From an uncultured Allomuricauda sp. (GTDB lineage: Bacteria > Bacteroidota > Bacteroidia > Flavobacteriales > Flavobacteriaceae), in the NCBI RefSeq assembly GCF_947499695.1, contig NZ_CANMPQ010000001.1, positions 124,001 to 188,000 on the forward strand: a stretch of DNA of 64,000 nt, written 5' to 3'. The position numbers were made by a program, and so were the translations under genes. Below, piece after piece: positions 25,288-33,783 of the stretch (position 1 is its first letter; every line of letters begins with the position of its first letter). The notes beneath the pieces are model-generated. The model had not been told where the DNA came from, did no database searches, and saw only the letters and a list, made by a program, of their open reading frames with translations.

Positions 25288-26263
25288 AATAAAGTCCAAA
25301 TATCTCTGCCTTGTAGTTTTCATCATTCTTTTTATGGGATGCAATAAGACGAGGACCACAAAGACCATTAAGTTGGCTCACGGATTGGACATAAACCATT
25401 CCGTTCACAAGGCTTTGGTAAAAATGGGTGAAGATCTGGCAAGACTTTCTAGTGGAGGACTTTCGGTAAAGATTTACCCGAATCAGCAATTGGGAACAGA
25501 AAGACAGATAATGGAATTGTTGCAGATTGGCAGCTTGGACATGACCAAGGTTTCAGCAGCGACACTCGAAAATTTTGCACCAAAAACCAAAGTCTTGGGA
25601 CTGCCGTACTTGTTTCGGGATAGGGAACATTCATTTAAAGTCTTTGATGGCCCCATTGGTCAGGAATTACTGAATGACGGTAAAAAATATTGGTTAAAAG
25701 GCCTTGGATTTTATGATGCAGGGAGCCGAAGTTTTTATACTAAGGAAATACCCGTACGGCACCCTGATGACCTAAAAGGTCAAAAAATCAGGGTGATGCC
25801 CAGTGTTACTGCTATGGAAATGGTAAGAGGATTTGGAGGCTCTCCCACACCGATATCTTGGGGAGAATTGTATACATCACTTCAACAAGGTGTTGTTGAT
25901 GGAGCGGAGAACAATCCCCCCAGCTTTTATCTATCAAAGCATTATGAAATATGCAAGTACTATTCTTTAAACGAGCATACCTTTTCTCCTGACGTTGTGA
26001 TTATCGGCACCCATTTTTGGGATGAACTTACGAAACAGGAACAGGATTGGCTTCAGCAAGCAGTGGATGCATCTGTGGTTTACCAGAGGAAATTATGGGC
26101 AAAAGCCGAAGCCGAAGCTCTAGAGGCCATTCAAAAATCGGGAGTACAGATTGTAAGGCCTAATAAAATTCCTTTTTCAGAAAAAACACACCAATTATAT
26201 GAGGAGTACCAGAGTGATAAAACCCTTCAGACATTGATTCAACAAATAAGAGCCGTAAACTGA
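25280..26263 (+). CDS. TRAP transporter substrate-binding lipoprotein DctP
   Basis: Extracytoplasmic solute receptor of a TRAP transporter, 327 residues. The start at 25280 begins a lipoprotein signal ending Leu-Phe-Met-Gly-Cys; the frame runs 20 codons upstream inside uxaC without signal character. Family signatures include KIYPNQQLGTERQIMELLQIGSLDM (residues near 65-90), the substrate-carboxylate-binding region GQKIRVMPSV, and WGELYTSLQQGVVDGAENN. The conserved Arg in KIRVM normally binds an organic acid, which favours a uronate or other sugar acid over uncharged inositol. Many DctP proteins are freely periplasmic, so a lipid anchor is worth noting. Confidence 0.94.
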   Translation: MIKIKSKYLCLVVFIILFMGCNKTRTTKTIKLAHGLDINHSVHKALVKMGEDLARLSSGGLSVKIYPNQQLGTERQIMELLQIGSLDMTKVSAATLENFAPKTKVLGLPYLFRDREHSFKVFDGPIGQELLNDGKKYWLKGLGFYDAGSRSFYTKEIPVRHPDDLKGQKIRVMPSVTAMEMVRGFGGSPTPISWGELYTSLQQGVVDGAENNPPSFYLSKHYEICKYYSLNEHTFSPDVVIIGTHFWDELTKQEQDWLQQAVDASVVYQRKLWAKAEAEALEAIQKSGVQIVRPNKIPFSEKTHQLYEEYQSDKTLQTLIQQIRAVN

Positions 26264-26271
26264 AACTGGGA

Positions 26272-26730
26272 ATGAGAAAAGCAATAGATAAAATACTGGG
26301 TAGTGCATTGATTGTTATTATGGCGATGATGGTATTAAATGTATTGTGGCAAGTATTTACGCGGTTTGTTGTTGGTACACCAAGCTCATTTACTGATGAG
26401 TTGGCTCGTTACCTCATGATTTGGGTCGGAATCTTGGGTGCTGCATATGCAGCAGGTCAAGATATGCATGTTGCTATAGACGTCCTCCCTCAAAAATTGA
26501 AAAAGACAACGCAAATGAAATTGTCAATTATGGTTAAACTGATTATAGCACTGTTCGCTTTAGTTGCGATGATTGTTGGTGGGGGTAGGTTGGTTTATAT
26601 CACCTACGTACTTGACCAACTGTCACCGGCACTTCAGATACCGCTGGCATATGTGTATTTGGTGATTCCCATAAGTGGATTTTTAATTATGTATTACAAG
26701 ATTTCAGATATTTTAAAACCCACTACTTGA
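26272..26730 (+). CDS. TRAP transporter small membrane subunit DctQ
   Basis: A 152-residue protein with four hydrophobic segments, the small integral subunit of a TRAP transporter. The pattern NVLWQVFTRFVVGTPSSFTDELARYLMIWVG contains the usual Phe-x-Arg-Phe-Val and Glu-Leu-Ala-Arg features of DctQ (quoted in part from residues about 24-55). It starts 8 bp after dctP and its stop overlaps the dctM start (TGATG), so the three subunits form one unit. Confidence 0.93.
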   Translation: MRKAIDKILGSALIVIMAMMVLNVLWQVFTRFVVGTPSSFTDELARYLMIWVGILGAAYAAGQDMHVAIDVLPQKLKKTTQMKLSIMVKLIIALFALVAMIVGGGRLVYITYVLDQLSPALQIPLAYVYLVIPISGFLIMYYKISDILKPTT

Positions 26731-28034
26731 TGGAGTATTTTCCAATTTTAGTGTTGATTATTAGCTTTTTGGGCTTGTTGGCGATAGGAACTCCAGTTGC
26801 TTGGAGTATTTCCGTTTCGGCTTTATTGACCATGCTAGTGAGTATTCCTTTTCTACCAGCCACAACTACAGTTGCACAAAGAATGGGAGCAGGACTTGAT
26901 AGTTTTGCGCTATTGGCGATTCCTTTCTTCATATTGGCTGGCAATCTAATGAACAAAGGTGGAATGGCGCATCGGCTTATTGCTTTTGCAAAAACCTTGG
27001 TGGGGGCACTTCCAGGAGGATTGGCGTTGATAAATATAGTCGCTGCCATGCTCATGGGAGCTATTGCCGGTTCCGCTATGGCATCTGCATCCGCTATGGG
27101 GAGCATTCTAGGTCCAGAAATGGAGAAAGAAGGATACTCAAAAGAATTTGGTGCAGCCGTCAATATCACATCAGCAACAACCGGATTGATCATCCCCCCA
27201 AGCAATATCTTAATTGTGTACTCCTTAGCAAGTGGTGGAATCTCTATTGGAGCATTGTTCCTCGCAGGATATGTGCCTGGCATCTTAACAGGAGTATTTT
27301 TAATGATAGTTGCCCTTCTATGGGCCAAAAGGAAGGGGTATACCAGTAAAACTAAAAAAGGCAGCATTGGCGTTTCCGAGATTGCAAAAACCTTTGTTAG
27401 TGCATTCCCAAGCCTCTTATTACTTTTCATTGTTATAGGAGGAATCGTGGCCGGTATATTTACTGCAACAGAAGCTTCTGCCATAGCCGTTTTATACTCC
27501 ATGCTTTTAGGTTTTCTGTATAAGGAAATCTCATTCAAGAATTTACCTAATATTTTATTGGAATCATCTATTACCACTGCCATTGTGATGCTGTTGATAG
27601 CGGCATCGATAAGTATGTCATGGGCGATGTCTTATGAAAATATTCCTCAGGCCACCAGTGATGTGTTATTGGGAATTAGCGATAACAAGTTCGTAGTTCT
27701 TTTGATTATCAACGCCATTTTACTTTTTGTTGGAATTTTTATGGATATAACACCGGCGGTACTCATTTTTACTCCGATTTTTTTACCTGTGGTCACTAAA
27801 CTGGGAATTGACCCGGTTCATTTTGGAATCATAATGATTTTGAATCTCTGCATTGGATTATGTACTCCTCCAGTCGGGTCTGTACTTTTCGTAGGGATCG
27901 GTGTGGCAAAAACTTCAATTCAGAAAGTGATACGACCCTTATTACCATTGTTTTTGGCGATGATCATTGCGCTATTTCTTATTACCTATATCCCACAATT
28001 GACTATGTGGTTGCCTAATTTATTTGATGTATAA
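26730..28034 (+). CDS. TRAP transporter large permease subunit DctM
   Basis: A 434-residue polytopic protein, the transport channel of the TRAP system driven by the sodium gradient. It has about 12 hydrophobic segments. Family motifs include FALLAIPFFILAGNLMN, GAIAGSAMASASAMGSI, TTGLIIPPSNILIVYSLASG and a C-terminal GLCTPPVGSVLFVG. The ATG overlaps the stop of dctQ. With dctP and dctQ it makes a complete TRAP transporter next to uxaC, most simply read as uronate uptake. Confidence 0.95.
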   Translation: MEYFPILVLIISFLGLLAIGTPVAWSISVSALLTMLVSIPFLPATTTVAQRMGAGLDSFALLAIPFFILAGNLMNKGGMAHRLIAFAKTLVGALPGGLALINIVAAMLMGAIAGSAMASASAMGSILGPEMEKEGYSKEFGAAVNITSATTGLIIPPSNILIVYSLASGGISIGALFLAGYVPGILTGVFLMIVALLWAKRKGYTSKTKKGSIGVSEIAKTFVSAFPSLLLLFIVIGGIVAGIFTATEASAIAVLYSMLLGFLYKEISFKNLPNILLESSITTAIVMLLIAASISMSWAMSYENIPQATSDVLLGISDNKFVVLLIINAILLFVGIFMDITPAVLIFTPIFLPVVTKLGIDPVHFGIIMILNLCIGLCTPPVGSVLFVGIGVAKTSIQKVIRPLLPLFLAMIIALFLITYIPQLTMWLPNLFDV

Positions 28035-28044
28035 AGAACAAAAG

Positions 28045-29445
28045 ATGAATAGTTTAAACTATATAAAAGTGAAGAATAAACAAAGAGGCCTATATCAGCT
28101 GTCCATAATTTTGATGCTGACAATGATAGTAGGTTGTGAACAAAAACCTAAAGACAATGCCCCTTGGGTGTCAATTTTTGATGGTGAAACCTTAAAAGGA
28201 TGGACAGTAAAAGGAGGTAACGCGGAATATGCGGTGAATGATGAGGCCATAGTTGGGATTACAAAGCACGATACGCCCAATACCTTTCTTACTTCCGATA
28301 AGATGTATGGGGACTTTATTTTGGAATTGGATTATCTGGTGGATTCTACAATGAATTCAGGAATTCAAATACGGAGTAACAGTATCCCTGATTATTACAA
28401 TGGGCGTGTACATGGCTATCAAATAGAGATTGACCCATCAGAACGAGCTTGGAGCGCCGGAATTTATGAAGAAGGCCGCAGAGGGTGGCTGAATCCATTA
28501 TCCAAAAACAGTGCAGCTCAAAAGGCTTTCAAGCAAAATGAATGGAACCATTATCGGATAGAAGCTATTGGTGATACTATAAAAACTTGGATTAATAATG
28601 TGCCAGCGGCATATGTAATTGATGATGCTACTGCATCCGGGTTTATTGGTTTGCAGGTCCACAGTATAGGCGAAAAACAGGAAGCAGGAACTGAAATACG
28701 TTGGAAAAATATTCGGATTCTTACCGAAGATTTGAAAAAGTATAGCACAAAATCCCTGCTGCAACCTGTAATTACGAAAAATAGACTCACCGAACACGAG
28801 CAAAATGAAGGGTGGACTATGCTTTGGGATGGTGAGACAACTACGGGTTGGCGCGGAGCAAAACTGGACCATTTTCCAGAATCAGGATGGACAATTGAAA
28901 ATGGCGAATTGACCGTTCTTGCCTCTGGAGGCGGAGAATCCGAAGCTGGTGGTGATATAGTCACGGAAACACAATATGACAATTTTGAACTTAAACTTGA
29001 ATTTAGGATTACGGAAGGAGCCAATAGCGGCATCAAATATTATGTGAATACCGATTTGAATAAGGGTGCTGGATCTTCCATAGGACTTGAATTCCAAATT
29101 TTGGACGATGAACGCCATCCAGATGCCAAATTGGGTAATCATGCAGGCAGCCGAACCCTGGCATCACTTTATGACCTCATTCAAGCAGATACTGCAAAAT
29201 ATGTAAAGCCCATTGGAGAATGGAATGCGGCACGCATCATTTCAAATAACAACCATGTGGAGCACTGGTTGAATGGAATCAAGGTATTGGAATATGAACG
29301 TAAAAGTGACGAATACCGAAAATTGGTCTCAGAGAGCAAGTATGTGACATGGCCTCAATTTGGAGAAGCAGACAAAGGAAATATTCTACTTCAGGACCAT
29401 GGAGATAAGGTGGCTTTCAGAAATATAAAAATCAAACAACTTTAA
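28045..29445 (+). CDS. Tandem DUF1080 (3-keto-disaccharide hydrolase-like) lipoprotein
   Basis: A 466-residue lipoprotein with two DUF1080 domains. The N-terminus has a lipoprotein signal ending Met-Ile-Val-Gly-Cys at about residue 31; a start 6 codons earlier is possible. Domain 1 begins at SIFDGETLKGW and spans about residues 40-225. Domain 2 begins at MLWDGETTTGWRG and spans about 255-466. Both contain the typical NSGIQIRS / NSGIKYYV and IGLQVH / LEFQILDD strands. DUF1080 proteins have a concanavalin-like fold, and some act on 3-keto-glycosides made by Gfo/Idh/MocA enzymes. Two such oxidoreductases follow directly, so this trio probably works on one oxidised sugar. The substrate is not known. 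Confidence 0.9.
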   Translation: MNSLNYIKVKNKQRGLYQLSIILMLTMIVGCEQKPKDNAPWVSIFDGETLKGWTVKGGNAEYAVNDEAIVGITKHDTPNTFLTSDKMYGDFILELDYLVDSTMNSGIQIRSNSIPDYYNGRVHGYQIEIDPSERAWSAGIYEEGRRGWLNPLSKNSAAQKAFKQNEWNHYRIEAIGDTIKTWINNVPAAYVIDDATASGFIGLQVHSIGEKQEAGTEIRWKNIRILTEDLKKYSTKSLLQPVITKNRLTEHEQNEGWTMLWDGETTTGWRGAKLDHFPESGWTIENGELTVLASGGGESEAGGDIVTETQYDNFELKLEFRITEGANSGIKYYVNTDLNKGAGSSIGLEFQILDDERHPDAKLGNHAGSRTLASLYDLIQADTAKYVKPIGEWNAARIISNNNHVEHWLNGIKVLEYERKSDEYRKLVSESKYVTWPQFGEADKGNILLQDHGDKVAFRNIKIKQL

Positions 29446-29455
29446 ACCTAAAATA

Positions 29456-30787
29456 ATGGGTACGAGAAGAAATTTTATTAAAAAGACAACAGCGGGGACT
29501 ACAGGTTTAGCCTTAAGTGGAATGATACTGCCTAACACCGCGTACACTAACATTTTGGGAGCTAACGACCGTCTTGGTGTTGCTGTCATTGGAGTTAGAA
29601 GTCGAGCCAAAGCACATTGCATCGCAATTCATCAAGATCCAAATGCTAGAATTCTGTATAGCTGTGATGTAGATGACAAAATTATTGAAGAACACAATAC
29701 TTGGTGTCAAGATAATATTGGTTATGTTCCCAAAGTTGAAAAAGATTTTAGAAAAATCTTAGAAGATAAAGACGTTGATGCCGTCTTTATAGCTACTCCA
29801 GAACATTGGCATGCCCCCATGTCCATTATGGCTATGCAGGCAGGAAAACACGTTTATGTTGAAAAACCATGCAGTCATAATCCACATGAAAATGAACTGT
29901 TGGTCGCTGCGCAAAATAAATATGGCAAAAAAGTGCAGATGGGAAACCAGCAAAGATCAGCTAGGACATCTGCCTCGGCCATAACGGATATCAGAAACGG
30001 AATTATTGGAGAAGTATACAAGGGGGAAGCCTATTATTCCAATAACCGAGGTTCTATTGGAAAAGGGAATAAAATAAACGTACCCAAAACTTTGGATTGG
30101 GACCTTTGGCAAGGACCGGCGCCACGGGAGGATTATAGAGACAATGTACATCCCTATAATTGGCATTGGTTCCGGACATGGGGAACAGGGGAAATTCATA
30201 ATAATGGTACCCATGAGATTGATATTTGTCGATGGGCGCTAGGAGTGGATCTTCCAGAGAGTGTGACCTCTTTTGGCGGAAAATATACCTATAATGATGA
30301 TTGGGAATTTGTAGACAATCAGCAGGTGACCTATTCCTTTCCAGGCAATAAATTTATTACTTGGACCGGACATAGTAGAGGTATCATGAAACCAGAACGC
30401 CCGGGAAGGGGAGTTACAATTTATGGAAGCAAGGGAAGTATTCAACTCGATAGAAATTTTTACAAATTATACGATTTGGCGGGCAATCCGGTCAGGATGG
30501 AGTTTGAGACGAACCAAAGTGCAACCACCAATACACAGGGAATAGGTGGATTGGATGTAGATCATGTAGGTAATTTTTTCAATGCCATTAGAAAAGATGA
30601 ATCTCTGTATGCTGACATCAATGACGCCAGTATCTCAACCATGTTGTGCCACTTGGGAAATATGGCGCAAGACGCCGGGCACACACTGGAAGTGGATACA
30701 AAGACCGGAAGAGTGGTCAATGATGATACAATTATGACGAAAAGTTGGAAACGGGAATATGCAAAAGGTTGGGAGCCTAAACTTTAA
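29456..30787 (+). CDS. Gfo/Idh/MocA oxidoreductase with twin-arginine signal
   Basis: A 443-residue NAD(P)-dependent sugar or cyclitol oxidoreductase of the Gfo/Idh/MocA family. Residues 1-30 look like a Tat signal (RRNFIKKTTAG, then a hydrophobic stretch), which implies export with bound cofactor. The dinucleotide-binding region begins at LGVAVIGVRSRA. The catalytic EKP motif is present in HVYVEKPCSHN. Further along, GTGEIHNNGTHEIDICRWALG carries the conserved Asp and His of the active site. It lies 10 bp after the DUF1080 gene. It could oxidise a glycoside or inositol to the 3-keto (2-keto) form in the periplasm; this is inferred from neighbours and family. Confidence 0.92.
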   Translation: MGTRRNFIKKTTAGTTGLALSGMILPNTAYTNILGANDRLGVAVIGVRSRAKAHCIAIHQDPNARILYSCDVDDKIIEEHNTWCQDNIGYVPKVEKDFRKILEDKDVDAVFIATPEHWHAPMSIMAMQAGKHVYVEKPCSHNPHENELLVAAQNKYGKKVQMGNQQRSARTSASAITDIRNGIIGEVYKGEAYYSNNRGSIGKGNKINVPKTLDWDLWQGPAPREDYRDNVHPYNWHWFRTWGTGEIHNNGTHEIDICRWALGVDLPESVTSFGGKYTYNDDWEFVDNQQVTYSFPGNKFITWTGHSRGIMKPERPGRGVTIYGSKGSIQLDRNFYKLYDLAGNPVRMEFETNQSATTNTQGIGGLDVDHVGNFFNAIRKDESLYADINDASISTMLCHLGNMAQDAGHTLEVDTKTGRVVNDDTIMTKSWKREYAKGWEPKL

Positions 30788-30790
30788 GAG

Positions 30791-31969
30791 ATGAAACGAA
30801 GAGATTTTGTGTCCAAAACGGGGTTGGCCATAGCAGGAGTGTCTGCGATGAATGCCGGAGTACTCCATCCATCAAAAGAAGATAGTATAAATATTGGTGT
30901 TATTGGCACTGGAGACCGTGGTGGTGGACTGATTCCAATTATAAATAAAATTGAAGGTCTAAATGTCTCCGCTTGTTGCGATGTACTGCCTTTTAGATTG
31001 GAAAGTGCATTGAAAAAAGTCGAGGGCAAGGCAAAGGCATATTCAGATTATACAGCGCTGTTGAATGATAAAAAAATAGATGCAGTTTTGATTGCCACTC
31101 CATTTAGTGAGCACTCCCATATAGCTCTTGACGCTTTGGATGCCGGAAAACATGTTTACTGCGAGAAAACTATGGTTAAGGGATATGAATCCATTGAAAG
31201 TTTGATTAAAAAAGCTTCACAATCAAAAAATATTTTTCAGACTGGCCACCAATACCATAGCTCTAGATTGTATACCCATCTTGTAGATTTAATTCAGAAT
31301 GGGAAAATAGGTAAGATTACAGCTATCGAATGTCAATGGAATAGAAATGGTGATTGGCGAAGACCTGTGCCGAGTCCAGAATTCGAAAGAGCTATTAATT
31401 GGAGAATGTATAAACAATTCTCAGGAGGTTTACTGGCCGAGCTTTGTTCACACCAATTGGATTTTTGTAATTGGGTATTAGACGCAGTTCCAATAAAGGT
31501 GGTAGGAGACGGCGGCATCGACTATTGGAAAGATGGTCGAGAAACATACGATAATGTTCATATGATTTATTCCTATCCCAACGGAGTACGAGCGAAATTC
31601 ACCTGTTTGACCAGCAATTCCAAAGATGATTATCAGATTAAAGTGTTAGGGGACAAGGGAACAATAACTATTGATTACACCGAGGCTTGGTTTTATCCAG
31701 AGAAGAAGGAAGAATCCAGACAAATAGGTGAAGTCGATGGTGTTTCTGGTGCAACTGTCAAATGGGACCAAGAAAAAGGGATTCCAATCACTGTAGAACA
31801 TTTGGATCCAAGTAAACAGGCATTACTTGATTTTAGAGATAGTATTGTGACCAACTCGATGCCAAAATCGAATGTGATAAGCGGAGCAAAAGCAGCCATT
31901 TGTGTACAAATGGGCCTCGATGCCCTTCACACTGGAAAAGTAGTTGATTGGAAGGGAGGATTAATCTGA
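30791..31969 (+). CDS. Gfo/Idh/MocA oxidoreductase, second copy, with twin-arginine-like signal
   Basis: A 392-residue Gfo/Idh/MocA-family protein 3 bp behind its relative. The N-terminus KRRDFVSKTGLAIAG again fits a Tat signal. The nucleotide-binding glycine motif is NIGVIGTGDRGGG. The usual EKP is replaced by EKT in HVYCEKTMVKG: the catalytic Lys is kept but Pro is lost. SGGLLAELCSHQLDFCNW supplies the conserved Asp and His region. It differs enough from the preceding protein to act on another substrate or in the reverse direction. It is the last gene of the series and is convergent with purA. Confidence 0.9.
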   Translation: MKRRDFVSKTGLAIAGVSAMNAGVLHPSKEDSINIGVIGTGDRGGGLIPIINKIEGLNVSACCDVLPFRLESALKKVEGKAKAYSDYTALLNDKKIDAVLIATPFSEHSHIALDALDAGKHVYCEKTMVKGYESIESLIKKASQSKNIFQTGHQYHSSRLYTHLVDLIQNGKIGKITAIECQWNRNGDWRRPVPSPEFERAINWRMYKQFSGGLLAELCSHQLDFCNWVLDAVPIKVVGDGGIDYWKDGRETYDNVHMIYSYPNGVRAKFTCLTSNSKDDYQIKVLGDKGTITIDYTEAWFYPEKKEESRQIGEVDGVSGATVKWDQEKGIPITVEHLDPSKQALLDFRDSIVTNSMPKSNVISGAKAAICVQMGLDALHTGKVVDWKGGLI

Positions 31970-32004
31970 TTTAAACGCAGCCTTTAACTTTTTAATTACT
32001 ACGA

Positions 32005-33273
32005 TTAGCGATGTATGGTCTGCACCCTGTCAGGTCCCACAGAAACTATTTTGATGGGTACATTCAATTGCTCCTCTAAAAATGCAATATAGTCGTTAAG
32101 TGCAGGAGGAAGTTCTTCAGCCTTGGTCATTTTGGTTAAATCCTTGGCCCATCCTTTCAGTTCGGTATATATTGGGGTAATGTTTTCACTTTCTATATTA
32201 TAGGGTAGGTGTTGAATTTCCTCTCCTTTATATTTATAAGCGGTACAAACTTTAATGTTTTTAAATCCGCTCAATACATCAGCCTTCATCATCATCAGTT
32301 CGGTAACCCCATTTATTTGCACGGCATATTTTAGAGCTACAAGATCAAGCCATCCACAGCGTCTGGGTCTTCCAGTTGTAGCGCCGAATTCATTTCCTAC
32401 GCGACCCATAGTCTCACCGTCCTTGTCGAATAACTCTGTAGGGAAGGGACCGCTACCAACTCTTGTCGTGTATGCTTTGAAGATTCCCAATACTCGTCCA
32501 ATTTTGCCAGGTGCCACTCCCAAACCGGTACAGGCTCCAGCAGCAGTTGTGTTGGATGAGGTTACAAACGGATACGTTCCAAAATCAATATCCAGCAAAG
32601 AGCCTTGGGCACCTTCAGCCAATATTTTTTTTCTTTCATCCTGTGCTCTGAACATGTATTCCTCACTATCGATGAAGGTGAGCTTTTTGAGTTTTTCAAC
32701 CGCTTCATAGAACTCTTCTTCCAATTCAGCCAAATCATATTGGATATCCACATTGTAGAATCCGATCATGGCTTCATGTTTGTCGGCCAAAGCACGATAC
32801 TTTGATTTCCAATTTTCAAATTCCAAATCACCCACACGCATACCGTTTCTTCCCGTTTTATCCATGTAGGTAGGACCAATGCCCTTTAGAGTAGAACCAA
32901 TTTTCGCCTTCCCTTTGGCGGTTTCCGAAGCAGCATCAAGCAACCGGTGAGTAGGTAAAATAAGATGTGCCTTTCTTGAGATTAGAAGTTTGGAAACAAT
33001 ATCAATATTGAACTTGTCCAGATTGTCCAATTCTTTTTTGAAGATGACAGGATCGATAACTACTCCGTTACCCACTATATTCATGGCATTTTTATGAAAA
33101 ATTCCTGAGGGAATGGTATGAAGAACATGTTTAATGCCATCAAATTCCAAAGTATGTCCAGCATTCGGACCTCCCTGAAAACGGGCTATAATATCATAGT
33201 CTTTGGTTAATACATCAACAATTTTCCCTTTTCCCTCGTCTCCCCACTGGAGTCCAAGCAATAAATCTACCAT
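32005..33273 (-). CDS. purA: Adenylosuccinate synthase
   Basis: Joins IMP and aspartate with GTP to form adenylosuccinate, the first committed step to AMP. The 422-residue protein starts with the signature LLLGLQWGDEGKGKIVD and GPNAGHTL, and contains GIGPTYMDKTGRNGMRVGDL, GAQGSLLDIDFGTYPFVTSSN and the sequence TTGRPRRCGWLD. It follows fur by 12 bp and is probably in one transcript with rel and fur. AMP synthesis and the stringent alarmone enzyme are thus linked genetically here. Confidence 0.98.
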   Translation of the reverse strand: MVDLLLGLQWGDEGKGKIVDVLTKDYDIIARFQGGPNAGHTLEFDGIKHVLHTIPSGIFHKNAMNIVGNGVVIDPVIFKKELDNLDKFNIDIVSKLLISRKAHLILPTHRLLDAASETAKGKAKIGSTLKGIGPTYMDKTGRNGMRVGDLEFENWKSKYRALADKHEAMIGFYNVDIQYDLAELEEEFYEAVEKLKKLTFIDSEEYMFRAQDERKKILAEGAQGSLLDIDFGTYPFVTSSNTTAAGACTGLGVAPGKIGRVLGIFKAYTTRVGSGPFPTELFDKDGETMGRVGNEFGATTGRPRRCGWLDLVALKYAVQINGVTELMMMKADVLSGFKNIKVCTAYKYKGEEIQHLPYNIESENITPIYTELKGWAKDLTKMTKAEELPPALNDYIAFLEEQLNVPIKIVSVGPDRVQTIHR

Positions 33274-33285
33274 GAAATGTGTTGG

Positions 33286-33741
33286 TTATTCGGTTAGGTT
33301 TTCTTCTTTGTTTTTAGTTCCGTAGAAATAGAGTGAATGGTTATGGATTTTAATATCAAAAACCTCCTCTATGGTTTTTTTGATGGTTTGAATACGTGGG
33401 TCACAAAATTCCTTTACTTCACCAGTATCTGTAAGAATGACATGATCGTGCTGTCTATCGAAATACGACTTCTCATATTGCGCCTGGTTTTTGCCAAATT
33501 GATGTTTTCTGACCAATTTGCAGTCCAATAAAAGTTCGATTGTGTTGTACAACGTAGCCCGACTTACTCGATAGTTTTTGGTTTTCATTTTAATGTAGAG
33601 GGATTCCACATCAAAATGATCATCACTGTTGTAAATTTCCTGTAAAATAGCGTAGCGTTCTGGAGTTTTTCGGTGTCCTTTTTCTTCCAAAAAGGAGGTG
33701 AACACACTTTTTACTATTTCTTGATTCTTGTTGTTTCCCAT
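33286..33741 (-). CDS. Fur-family metal-responsive repressor
   Basis: A 151-residue ferric-uptake-type regulator. The start at 33741 has a good AGAAGG ribosome-binding site just upstream; the frame extends 9 codons further. The winged helix has the pattern [26 protein letters not shown] and [13 protein letters not shown]. The metal-binding region reads [22 protein letters not shown]: the HDH motif is present, but the structural CxxC found after it in classical Fur is replaced by Thr-Asp-Thr. Whether it senses iron, zinc or peroxide cannot be decided. It sits between rel and purA in one minus-strand series. Confidence 0.9.
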   Translation of the reverse strand: MGNNKNQEIVKSVFTSFLEEKGHRKTPERYAILQEIYNSDDHFDVESLYIKMKTKNYRVSRATLYNTIELLLDCKLVRKHQFGKNQAQYEKSYFDRQHDHVILTDTGEVKEFCDPRIQTIKKTIEEVFDIKIHNHSLYFYGTKNKEENLTE

Positions 33742-33783
33742 AGCCTTCTCACCAATGCTAAAGGACAAAGGTACAGCTAAAAA

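Noticed and set aside
26723..27583. A 286-codon open frame on the minus strand opposite dctM
   Set aside because: Its composition (Pro/Ala/Ile/Asn-rich without domain pattern) is that of an antisense shadow of a hydrophobic membrane gene; dctM itself has all family motifs.
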